Positions 1 to 5,030 of a stretch of DNA of 5,031 nt are shown piece by piece. Under the pieces are notes generated by a model that was given only the letters and a program-made list of their open reading frames with translations, did not search any database and was not told the DNA's origin. The position numbers and the translations under genes were made by a program. Location: assembly GCA_031279155.1 (NCBI GenBank), contig JAITJB010000169.1, positions 1-5,031 of the forward strand, read 5' to 3'. The DNA is from Deltaproteobacteria bacterium. Lineage in GTDB: Bacteria; Desulfobacterota; Desulfarculia; Adiutricales; Adiutricaceae. The stretch's first letter is position 1. Every line of letters begins with the position of its first letter.

Positions 1-10
1 TCTTAGATTT

Positions 11-60
11 GCCCCCCTGTGATAAACTAGGCCAAAAAATCGGGGGGCCAAAAAGGCCTA
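11..60 (+). promoter_or_regulatory. Structured leader with interleaved inverted repeats (possible H-type pseudoknot)
   Basis: Two perfect inverted repeats interleave ahead of the flavoprotein gene. GCCCCCC (11-17) pairs with GGGGGGC (42-48), and TAGGCC (28-33) pairs with GGCCTA (55-60). The first strand of the second repeat lies in the loop of the first, so both stems can form together only as an H-type pseudoknot with connecting loops of 10, 8 and 6 nt. The last loop is mostly adenine, as is common in such folds. A competing simple hairpin is GGCC-AAAAA-GGCC (46-58). The block ends 32 nt before the Shine-Dalgarno at 93-99. No promoter is visible in 1-106, so transcription across the block is assumed. 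It could be a cis-regulatory RNA or a remnant of an upstream gene's 3' end. Confidence 0.4.
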
Positions 61-86
61 CCAAAAAGCCAAAAAAAATCCAAAAA
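32..86 (+). repeat. A-tract array with repeated CCAAAAA units
   Basis: CC followed by five or more A occurs at 32, 48, 61, 69 and 80, with A-runs of 5 to 8, filling the spacer up to the ribosome binding site of the first gene. The same unit recurs in the spacer at 2210-2274. The array is low-complexity and non-coding. A-tracts at short intervals can bend DNA, and an A-rich unstructured stretch just before a Shine-Dalgarno can keep the site open. Either role is inference. Confidence 0.55.
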
Positions 87-106
87 TTATTTAGGGAGGC
101 CGCCAC

Positions 107-574
107 ATGCAACCTAGAATGCTTAAGTACCAACTTAATGATGAGGAGATTGGAAAATTACTGGCCGAAGTAACCTTAGGCCATCTGGCTACTGTTTCTA
201 AAGATGGTCAGCCCTACGTCATACCGCTTAACTTTGTTATCTTAGAAGGCAAAATCTATTTCCACGGCCGGGGTCAAGGCCAGAAGATCGATAATCTGAG
301 CTTTGAGCCTAGGGTTTGTTTTGAGGCGGCTATCGAAGACGGCTACACTCAAGGCCCCGGAGCCTGCAGCACTACGGCTAGGTTTCGTAGCGCCATTGCC
401 GTGGGTACGGCCTCGATAGTTGAGGATAAGGACAAGGTTATTTTGGTTTTGACACAGTTTTCTCGCAAATACGCCCCCCAACATGCTGAGCCTGATTTTC
501 CCGAAGAACATCTGTCCAAAACAACTGTCATCGAGGTGACCGTTACCAAGTGGACCGGCAAATACCACAGCTGA
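107..574 (+). CDS. NimA-like pyridoxamine 5'-phosphate oxidase family flavoprotein
   Basis: The 155-residue protein fits the small split-barrel FMN-binding family that includes 5-nitroimidazole reductases (NimA) and PNPOx-like proteins. These are cytoplasmic, usually homodimeric, and use FMN to reduce small molecules. Visible family features are LGHLATVSKDGQPYVIPLNF (24-43), which forms the first barrel strands, then KIYFHGRGQGQKIDNL (49-64), where the family contacts the FMN phosphate, and RFRSAIAVGTASIVED (92-107). Length is normal for the family. The ATG at 107 has a strong Shine-Dalgarno, AGGGAGG at 93-99, seven bases upstream; a second in-frame ATG at 119 is too far from it. The 3' end overlaps the downstream sigma-54 activator by 25 nt, indicating one transcript. 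The substrate cannot be read from sequence. Antibiotic resistance should not be assumed, because most relatives have unknown housekeeping substrates. Confidence 0.9.
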   Translation: MQPRMLKYQLNDEEIGKLLAEVTLGHLATVSKDGQPYVIPLNFVILEGKIYFHGRGQGQKIDNLSFEPRVCFEAAIEDGYTQGPGACSTTARFRSAIAVGTASIVEDKDKVILVLTQFSRKYAPQHAEPDFPEEHLSKTTVIEVTVTKWTGKYHS

Positions 575-2199
575 ATTCCCCCGCTCGTTCTGGTCAACCA
601 TACAGCCGCGACCAGACGGGTAACGATCGTTCGGACCCCGAAGGGGCCCGCTTGGTATCCTTGTTGGTTAAAATCGGCCGCCTTTTAGCCGAGCGAAACG
701 GCTTAAACCCGGCCTTAGACGCTCTTCTAACTCACATGCGCCTAGAGATGGCGGCCAGTAGAGCCATGGTCTGCTTGATCCACAAGCAGACGGAAAAAAT
801 ATTTGTTCACCGAAGCGTAGGCTTAACCCCCCAAGAGCAAGATCGCGGGGTTTATAGCTTCGGCGAGGGCATAACGGGCCGGGTCGTTAAAAGCGGTCAG
901 GCCATCGTTATCAGCCGAATCGGGGATGAGCCGCTCTTTTTAAATCGCACCCGCGACGTAAGCCTTACCGATTACTTAAACCATTCCTTTGCCTGCGTGC
1001 CCATAGTCCGGGCAGGTAAGGTCCTAGGCTGCTTAAGTAGCGAAGGGCGTTTCGGGGGACCAAAAGATCTTCAGCGCCATGTTGAAGCTCTAACCGTCAT
1101 GGCTAATCTCCTAGCCGGCCCCTTAGAACTCTACCTCATGGAGAACATCGATAAAGTTCTCTGGGAGAGGCGGGCCCAATCGCTTTCGACCGAACTTAGC
1201 GAGATGCGCCAGAAGTATTGCCCCTCGGATTTGGTGGGATCTTCTAAGGCCATGCAGGAGGTTTATTTTTTAATTCGCAAAGTAGCCGCCAAAAAAACTA
1301 CGGTATTACTATTAGGCGAAAGCGGGGTCGGTAAAGAGATGGTGGCCAACGCCATCCACTACGATGGTTTAAAGTCAGTTGGTCCCCTAATAAAATTTAA
1401 CTGCGCGGCCTTAACCGAATCACTAGCTGAGAGCCAGCTCTTTGGCCATGAAAAGGGCGCCTTTACCGGCGCTATCTTCCACAAGGGCCGTTTTGAGGCC
1501 GCCGACGGGGGCACGATTTTTTTGGATGAAATAGGCGAACTGCCCTTAGGCGTTCAGGCTAAACTCTTACGGGTCCTCCAAGAGCGATGCTTTGAGCGTG
1601 TTGGGGGATCGCAGCCTATTTCCGTGGACATCAGAGTGGTAGCGGCTACCAACCGCGATTTAGGCGAGATGGTCTCAAAGGGCCGCTTTAGGGAGGATTT
1701 ATATTACCGCTTAAACGTCTTCCCCATCTTAATCCCGCCCTTAAGAGAGCGAGATGACGACGTGGTAACATTGGCTAGGCATTTTCTAACTAGATTTTCC
1801 CAAGAAACCGGTAAAGATGTTGAGTCCATTAGCCCCCAAGCCATCAAGATTATCAGAAATTATAAGTGGCCAGGTAACGTCAGAGAACTAGAAAACGTCA
1901 TGCTCAGGGCCGTCATCTTAGCCGAAGACCGGATCATCTTACCCCACGATCTGCCCTTGAGCGTCAAAACTTCTAGCTCAGGCGGCTTGACTCCCTCCTT
2001 CAGCTTGGAAGATAGATTGGCTAACATCGAGCATGAGATGCTGACCGAAGCCTTAAGGCTTAGGAGGGGTAATATCTCGGCTGCGGCCAAAGATCTAGGG
2101 CTGACCAGGCGCTCTATGGGCCTTAGGATGAAGCGCTTAAATTTAACTTACAAACAGTTTAGAACAATCTTAAGCTCGGCTAGAGATGACGAGGCTTAA
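550..2199 (+). CDS. NifA-like sigma-54-dependent transcriptional activator (GAF / AAA+ / Fis-type HTH)
   Basis: This 549-residue enhancer-binding protein uses ATP to remodel sigma-54 RNA polymerase. A GAF sensor spans about 38-195, with GEGITGRVVKSGQAIVI at 105-121 and a NifA-like EPLFLNRT at 127-134. A short linker leads to the AAA+ domain (about 228-460): Walker A GESGVGKE (256-263), sigma-54 contact loop GAFTGA (303-308), Walker B with D326-E327, sensor-I N368, arginine-finger region R379/R381, and sensor-II WPGNVREL (440-447). A Fis-type helix-turn-helix lies at about 508-531. All catalytic motifs are intact. The GTG start at 550 has GAGGTGA (533-539) upstream inside the preceding gene. 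An in-frame TTG at 652 with GAAGGGG (640-646) is a credible alternative that would remove the 34-residue hydrophilic N-terminus and the overlap. The cysteine-rich interdomain motif of oxygen-sensitive rhizobial NifA is absent and no nif genes are nearby, so I do not call it NifA. It ends in tandem TAA stops (2197-2202). Confidence 0.95.
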   Translation: MDRQIPQLNSPARSGQPYSRDQTGNDRSDPEGARLVSLLVKIGRLLAERNGLNPALDALLTHMRLEMAASRAMVCLIHKQTEKIFVHRSVGLTPQEQDRGVYSFGEGITGRVVKSGQAIVISRIGDEPLFLNRTRDVSLTDYLNHSFACVPIVRAGKVLGCLSSEGRFGGPKDLQRHVEALTVMANLLAGPLELYLMENIDKVLWERRAQSLSTELSEMRQKYCPSDLVGSSKAMQEVYFLIRKVAAKKTTVLLLGESGVGKEMVANAIHYDGLKSVGPLIKFNCAALTESLAESQLFGHEKGAFTGAIFHKGRFEAADGGTIFLDEIGELPLGVQAKLLRVLQERCFERVGGSQPISVDIRVVAATNRDLGEMVSKGRFREDLYYRLNVFPILIPPLRERDDDVVTLARHFLTRFSQETGKDVESISPQAIKIIRNYKWPGNVRELENVMLRAVILAEDRIILPHDLPLSVKTSSSGGLTPSFSLEDRLANIEHEMLTEALRLRRGNISAAAKDLGLTRRSMGLRMKRLNLTYKQFRTILSSARDDEA

Positions 2200-2209
2200 T
2201 AAAGATCAG

Positions 2210-2274
2210 CCAAAAATTAAAAAAAAACAAAAAAACCAAAAAAGCCAAAAAATTAAAAAGCAAAAAGCTAAAAA
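2210..2274 (+). repeat. Array of eight A-tracts at about 9-bp spacing
   Basis: Eight runs of 5 to 9 adenines start at 2212, 2219, 2229, 2238, 2247, 2255, 2262 and 2270, separated by one to three bases (C, CC, GCC, TT, GC, GCT). Centres of the first five runs are about 9 bp apart, then about 7-8. The CCAAAAA unit is shared with the leader at 32-86. The array begins 10 bases after the activator gene and ends about 50 bp upstream of the transporter promoter's -35 box. A curved, UP-element-like or nucleoid-protein binding role is possible. No transcription terminator hairpin with a U-tract is seen after the activator gene. Confidence 0.6.
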
Positions 2275-2321
2275 TTTCTAGGGGCCTAGCTTGTCGAGCA
2301 ACTATTAAGCTTTAAGAGGCG

Positions 2322-2350
2322 TGGACAAAATATCGATTTGGGTCTAAAAT
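2322..2350 (+). promoter_or_regulatory. Sigma-70-type promoter of the transporter operon
   Basis: A -35 box TGGACA (2322-2327, five of six matches to consensus) and a -10 box TAAAAT (2345-2350, five of six) are separated by an ideal 17 bp. Transcription would begin near 2357, giving a leader of about 73 nt whose first structured base is at 2362. The upstream A-tract array may assist polymerase binding. No sigma-54 -24/-12 element was found here, so the adjacent activator is not obviously the regulator. Confidence 0.6.
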
Positions 2351-2361
2351 ATTAACATAAA

Positions 2362-2412
2362 GACACCGGGGTTTTAGCCCCACCACCTGGTCCCGTAAAT
2401 GGCGGGGGTGTC
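2362..2412 (+). promoter_or_regulatory. Compact multi-stem 5' leader RNA ahead of the transporter
   Basis: A closing stem GACACC (2362-2367) / GGTGTC (2407-2412) encloses GGGG (2368-2371) / CCCC (2378-2381) with a six-base loop, and CCCG (2392-2395) / CGGG (2403-2406) with a seven-base loop. The linker 2382-2391 could form a further small ACC/GGT hairpin, giving a three- or four-way junction. Every base of the closing stem pairs by Watson-Crick rules. It starts about 5 nt after the predicted transcription start and ends immediately before the Shine-Dalgarno AGGAAGG (2413-2419), so folding could control ribosome access. I do not recognise it as a known riboswitch class. It could also be a protein binding site or an mRNA-stabilising 5' stem. 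Confidence 0.5.
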
Positions 2413-2429
2413 AGGAAGGCCCATTATTT

Positions 2430-3416
2430 ATGTCTATTTTGGCCTCTGTAAAAAAATATTTTGACTGGTTTACCTTAGCTCTAGTTATCGCCGTCCTTTT
2501 AGCTGTCTTTTTGCCGGCCACCGGCGACGTCTATACGGCCTTTAATTTAACCGGAAAAGTGGTCGTAGCCGCGCTCTTTTTTTTGCACGGGCTAAAACTC
2601 TCGCCCAGTAATCTCTGGGCCGGGCTAACTAACTGGCGCCTTCACGTTGTCATTGTCGTGGCTTCATTTATTTTATTTCCCATTTTAGGCCTGGCTCTCA
2701 AACCCATAATCATATTTTTAGCCGGAAACGACCTTTATCAAGGCGTATTATTTGTCTGCGTCTTACCGTCCACTGTACAATCTTCCATCGCCTTTACCTC
2801 CATTGCCGGCGGCAATGTGGCGGCGGCTGTCTGCGCCGCATCTTTTTCGAGCTTATTGGGCGTATTTGTCACGCCAGTTTTAGTAAACCTACTGATGCGG
2901 ACCACCGTTGGCACCTCATTGAGCGCAGCTATTTGGGATCTTTGCGTCCAGTTGGTCTTTCCCTTTGTCTTGGGTCAAGCTTTAAGGCCGTTTCTGGCCA
3001 ATTGGGTTCAGAGGCGCAAAAAGTTGATCGGCGTTACCGATCGCCTGTCGGTTATATTTATTGTCTACGTTAGTTTTAGTCGCGGTACCACCTCAGGCTT
3101 ATGGGGATCTTTGTCCTTTCAGATCCTTGTGGCTCTCCTCATTGGCTGCGCTTTACTATTGGGATTGGCTTTACTGGCCACCTCTTGCGGTGGAAGGTTA
3201 CTTGGCTTCCCACTAGCTGACCGCATCGTCATAGTCTTTTGTGGTTCCAAAAAGAGCCTGATTACCGGGGTGCCGATGGCTAATATTATATTTCCGCCTG
3301 AGTTAGCCGGCGTTATTATCCTGCCATTAATGTTCTTCCACCAGATGCAGTTAGTGGTATGTTCTCTGTTGGCCAAACGCTACGCCGTTACCAACGTCCC
3401 TGAGACCGGCTATTAA
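2430..3416 (+). CDS. Bile acid:sodium symporter family transporter (YfeH-like)
   Basis: The 328-residue inner-membrane protein is a near full-length match in organisation to the SBF-like/YfeH family (E. coli YfeH is of similar length). About ten hydrophobic segments are visible, roughly at 14-30, 43-57, 71-89, 103-124, 130-157, 167-187, 204-216, 229-250, 263-287 and 292-314. The two discontinuous-helix crossover regions that bind substrate and Na+ in this fold correspond to LPSTVQSSIAFTSIAGGN (112-129) and FCGSKKSLITGVPMAN (270-285), both strongly family-like. The ATG at 2430 follows AGGAAGG (2413-2419) at a 10-base spacing. Bacterial members transport organic anions that are mostly unknown, so bile acids are not implied. 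The gene has its own promoter and a structured leader, and is followed after 43 nt, with no terminator, by the SUMF1 gene, so an operon is likely. Confidence 0.92.
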   Translation: MSILASVKKYFDWFTLALVIAVLLAVFLPATGDVYTAFNLTGKVVVAALFFLHGLKLSPSNLWAGLTNWRLHVVIVVASFILFPILGLALKPIIIFLAGNDLYQGVLFVCVLPSTVQSSIAFTSIAGGNVAAAVCAASFSSLLGVFVTPVLVNLLMRTTVGTSLSAAIWDLCVQLVFPFVLGQALRPFLANWVQRRKKLIGVTDRLSVIFIVYVSFSRGTTSGLWGSLSFQILVALLIGCALLLGLALLATSCGGRLLGFPLADRIVIVFCGSKKSLITGVPMANIIFPPELAGVIILPLMFFHQMQLVVCSLLAKRYAVTNVPETGY

Positions 3417-3438
3417 GCGAAGATTTTGGGCTGATAAA

Positions 3439-3458
3439 AATAGCCTTTTGAGGCTGTT
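3439..3458 (+). promoter_or_regulatory. Hairpin holding the Shine-Dalgarno of the SUMF1 gene
   Basis: AGCCT (3442-3446) pairs with AGGCT (3451-3455) around a TTTG loop. The stem extends outward through a T-G wobble (3441/3456) and two A-T pairs (3440/3457 and 3439/3458). The Shine-Dalgarno GAGG (3450-3453) for the ATG at 3460 lies partly in the loop and partly in the 3' strand, so the fold would occlude it. Ribosomes leaving the transporter stop at 3416 could melt it, which would couple translation of the two genes. Confidence 0.4.
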
Positions 3459-3459
3459 C

Positions 3460-4497
3460 ATGTATAAGAAAAATTGTCCTATTTGTTTTTCGAATCTCGA
3501 TGATCTACTGACGCGTTGCCCTAGATGTGGTTGGGACTTCCCCAAAGCCAACGGAGATGTCGTTGAGTCGGCTAGGTGGCTTTTGGAGCGCATGAACCAA
3601 GCTAGGCGTTTGTGGCTTACCCGCGCATCCCGTGGTTTTGAAGACGATGAGGCGCGCCGTGAGCGGGCTACATTTTTAAAACTCGAAGTAGGAGGCCCCT
3701 CTCCTAGCCAAGCGCCCGTGGCCCCCAAAGTGGCGCCGGAGCTAAAGCTGGTCAAAAGCGACAGCGTTTTTCAGATAACTTCCTGTGGCATAGAGTTCGT
3801 GCCCATAAGCGCTGGCACCTTTATCATGGGTACGGACTATCTATTTCCCAGTGGCCGCACCTTTGAGGGGCCGCCCCACTGCGTTAACATAACCCGCCCA
3901 TTTGGGATGGGCCGCTATCCGGTGACCCAGCAGCAATGGGTCGAGATTATGGGCTACAATCCCAGTTTTTTTAAAGACCTTACGCGGCCTGTGGAAAGCG
4001 TTTCTTGGGATGAAAGCTGCCAGTTCATACGCTGCTTAAACTACCAAGAGGGCACTAACCGCTATCGGCTGCCAACTGAGGCCGAATGGGAGTACGTCGC
4101 CCGCTGCGGCGGTTTAGTTGATCCCAAAAAAAAGAAAGAACCTCTTGGCCAAATCGCCTGGTATAAAGGCAATTCAAAATCGGAAAGTAAACCGGTGGGC
4201 ACTAGATTACCCAATCCCTGGGGCCTCTACGATATGCAGGGTAATGTCTGGGAGTGGGTATTTGACTGGTTCGATGATTACCCATTAGAGCCGTGTAACG
4301 ATCCCCTAGGGCCCAATGAGGGTACCGCTCGGGTTATCAGGGGCGGAGCTTGGGGCACAAGCGACTTTCTGTGCCACATACATATCCGAAGCGTTAAGGC
4401 GCCTAGGGAGCGCAGCCCGCTCATCGGTTTAAGACTGGTCATCGAAGATAGTTTGCCAGCCGATGGTCGCTTTGCCATTTTTAACGCCGGAGGCTAA
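3460..4497 (+). CDS. Zinc-ribbon plus SUMF1 (formylglycine-generating-enzyme-like) domain protein
   Basis: The 345-residue cytoplasmic protein starts with a zinc ribbon, C6-x2-C9-x10-C20-x2-C23. A charged helical segment (about 34-75) and a Pro/Ala-rich linker (79-93) follow, then a full SUMF1/FGE C-type-lectin-fold domain (about 111-327). Family hallmarks are FVPISAGTFIMGT (113-125), RYRLPTEAEWEY (201-212), NPWGLYDMQGNVWEW (252-266), RVIRGGAWG (291-299) and GLRLV (323-327). True formylglycine-generating enzymes use a cysteine pair five residues apart; here the second aligns with C305 but the first aligns with T300, so sulfatase activation by the known copper/thiol chemistry is unlikely. A binding, scaffold or signalling role is more plausible. 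No signal peptide and no sulfatase gene are visible. I chose ATG 3460 over the upstream in-frame TTG 3448 because GAGG (3450-3453) sits six bases before it. It is probably co-transcribed with the transporter. Confidence 0.9.
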   Translation: MYKKNCPICFSNLDDLLTRCPRCGWDFPKANGDVVESARWLLERMNQARRLWLTRASRGFEDDEARRERATFLKLEVGGPSPSQAPVAPKVAPELKLVKSDSVFQITSCGIEFVPISAGTFIMGTDYLFPSGRTFEGPPHCVNITRPFGMGRYPVTQQQWVEIMGYNPSFFKDLTRPVESVSWDESCQFIRCLNYQEGTNRYRLPTEAEWEYVARCGGLVDPKKKKEPLGQIAWYKGNSKSESKPVGTRLPNPWGLYDMQGNVWEWVFDWFDDYPLEPCNDPLGPNEGTARVIRGGAWGTSDFLCHIHIRSVKAPRERSPLIGLRLVIEDSLPADGRFAIFNAGG

Positions 4498-4515
4498 AAA
4501 AGCTAAATTTAATTT

Positions 4516-4544
4516 GGCCCATGGGGACGCTCTTCCCATGGGCT
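4516..4544 (+). terminator. Strong stem-loop after the SUMF1 gene, no U-tract
   Basis: GCCCATGGG (4517-4525) pairs perfectly with CCCATGGGC (4535-4543). A G-T wobble outside (4516/4544) and further G-T and A-T pairs inside (4526/4534, 4527/4533) extend it to about 12 bp with a five-base loop. It begins 18 bases after the SUMF1 stop codon. The bases that follow (TGCGGCTAAACG) lack a T-run, so it is not a canonical intrinsic terminator. It may protect the operon's 3' end or pause polymerase for factor-dependent termination. Confidence 0.4.
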
Positions 4545-4560
4545 GCGGCTAAACGTCCAT

Positions 4561-4576
4561 TTGAGGATATCATCAA
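4561..4576. promoter_or_regulatory. Imperfect 16-bp palindrome upstream of the tRNA promoter
   Basis: TTGAGGATATCATCAA matches its reverse complement at 14 of 16 positions, differing only at one symmetric pair. It lies 23 bp upstream of the tRNA -35 box. Size and symmetry suit a dimeric DNA-binding protein, but short AT-rich palindromes also occur by chance and no second copy was found in the window. Confidence 0.25.
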
Positions 4577-4599
4577 AGAAAAGCCCTAGAAAAAAGTGC

Positions 4600-4627
4600 T
4601 TGACCATCGGTAAATTTGTGGTATACT
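4600..4627 (+). promoter_or_regulatory. Strong extended -10 sigma-70 promoter of tRNA-fMet
   Basis: The -35 box TTGACC (4600-4605, five of six) and -10 box TATACT (4622-4627, five of six) are 16 bp apart, with an extended -10 TGG (4619-4621). The predicted start near 4634 lies only about five bases before the mature tRNA 5' end, as expected for a single-gene tRNA unit. Confidence 0.8.
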
Positions 4628-4638
4628 CGTCGAAGTGT

Positions 4639-4714
<76 letters not shown>

Positions 4715-4754
4715 AACATGAAAGTAGTAAGTTTTGTTAAAATGGAAAAAAAAG

Positions 4755-4795
4755 CCAGGAACCCGCTTAAATAATGGGTTTTCTGGTTTTTTTTT
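4755..4795 (+). terminator. Rho-independent terminator of tRNA-fMet
   Basis: CCAGGAACCC (4755-4764) pairs with GGGTTTTCTGG (4776-4786) with one G-T wobble and one bulged T, around an 11-base loop. Nine T follow directly (4787-4795). Eight A precede the stem (4746-4753), so the structure could also end transcription arriving on the minus strand. It lies 40 nt after the tRNA. Confidence 0.93.
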
Positions 4796-4847
4796 GTCAA
4801 TTTAAATTCGAGATAATGTATCAAAATTGATTTGCAACCAGTTTTTT

Positions 4848-4908
4848 GGTGGTAAAAATTACGGTATCAATAGGCCGTTCTCATGGCGAAAAGGTTTTTA
4901 CCGTGACC
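4848..4908. repeat. Inverted repeat / possible RNA stem in the terminal spacer
   Basis: GGTAAAAA (4851-4858) is a perfect inverted copy of TTTTTACC (4895-4902). The pairing continues outward as GGT (4848-4850) with ACC (4906-4908) across a three-base bulge. A competing stem, ACGGTA (4861-4866) with TACCGT (4899-4904), uses the same 3' strand, and ACGG (4861-4864) can also pair with CCGT (4875-4878). Mutually exclusive stems ahead of a ribosome binding site at 4935 would suit a regulatory leader, but the element has no recognised class. Confidence 0.35.
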
Positions 4909-5030
4909 ACCCTAAGAAAATCCGGAAAAACAAAGGGAGCAATCATGAATGTGCTGCCTTGGATTGCCCTAAAATAGCCGGTACGATTTGGCCAATAACT
5001 GCCGGGAACATTGTCCAGGCCGCTTAGTGG
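4881..5030 (-). CDS. Possible 3' end of an unidentified minus-strand gene
   Basis: Read from the right edge, 49 codons are open to a TGA at 4883-4881. The peptide contains VPGSYWPNRTGYFRAIQGST and ends in VVTVKTFSP. Codons such as GGC, ACC, AGC and GTC look compatible with the neighbouring genes. The start would lie outside the window, and I recognise no family. The facing A8/T9 terminator at 4746-4795 could end such a transcript about 90 bases further on, which mildly favours a real gene. An open frame this short could easily be chance. Confidence 0.22.
   Translation of the reverse strand, partial: PLSGLDNVPGSYWPNRTGYFRAIQGSTFMIAPFVFPDFLRVVTVKTFSP

Noticed and set aside
17..58. Passing similarity of TGTGATAAAC...CCAAAAAGG to the 3' half of SAM-II/SAM-V riboswitches
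   Set aside because: The stems do not fit: the C6 run pairs with a downstream G6 run rather than an upstream strand, the conserved spacing between GATAAA and AAAAAGG is lost, and the downstream gene has no methionine or SAM role.
550..2199. Calling the activator NifA itself
   Set aside because: It lacks the interdomain cysteine motif of oxygen-sensitive rhizobial NifA and has no nif genes nearby; GAF-AAA-Fis regulators of this type control many pathways.
2200..2429. Sigma-54 (-24/-12) promoter for the transporter controlled by the adjacent activator
   Set aside because: No GG-N10-GC element with flanking consensus was found; a good sigma-70 promoter is present instead.
3448..3450. TTG start for the SUMF1 gene four codons upstream
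   Set aside because: It overlaps the Shine-Dalgarno of the ATG at 3460 and has no ribosome binding site of its own.
4348..4450. SUMF1 C-terminus as the variable region of a diversity-generating retroelement, with the 4516-4544 stem as its cruciform
   Set aside because: No reverse transcriptase or template repeat is in the window, the region is not enriched in AAY-type codons, and the protein runs 18 residues beyond the GLRLV end where such targets normally stop.
242..4478. Several minus-strand open frames inside the four genes
   Set aside because: They mirror strongly supported + strand genes with intact family motifs, lack ribosome binding sites and resemble no protein.
4827..5027. 66-codon + strand frame at the window end as a gene
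   Set aside because: TTG start without a Shine-Dalgarno, no recognisable family, and the first third is made of the inverted-repeat region.
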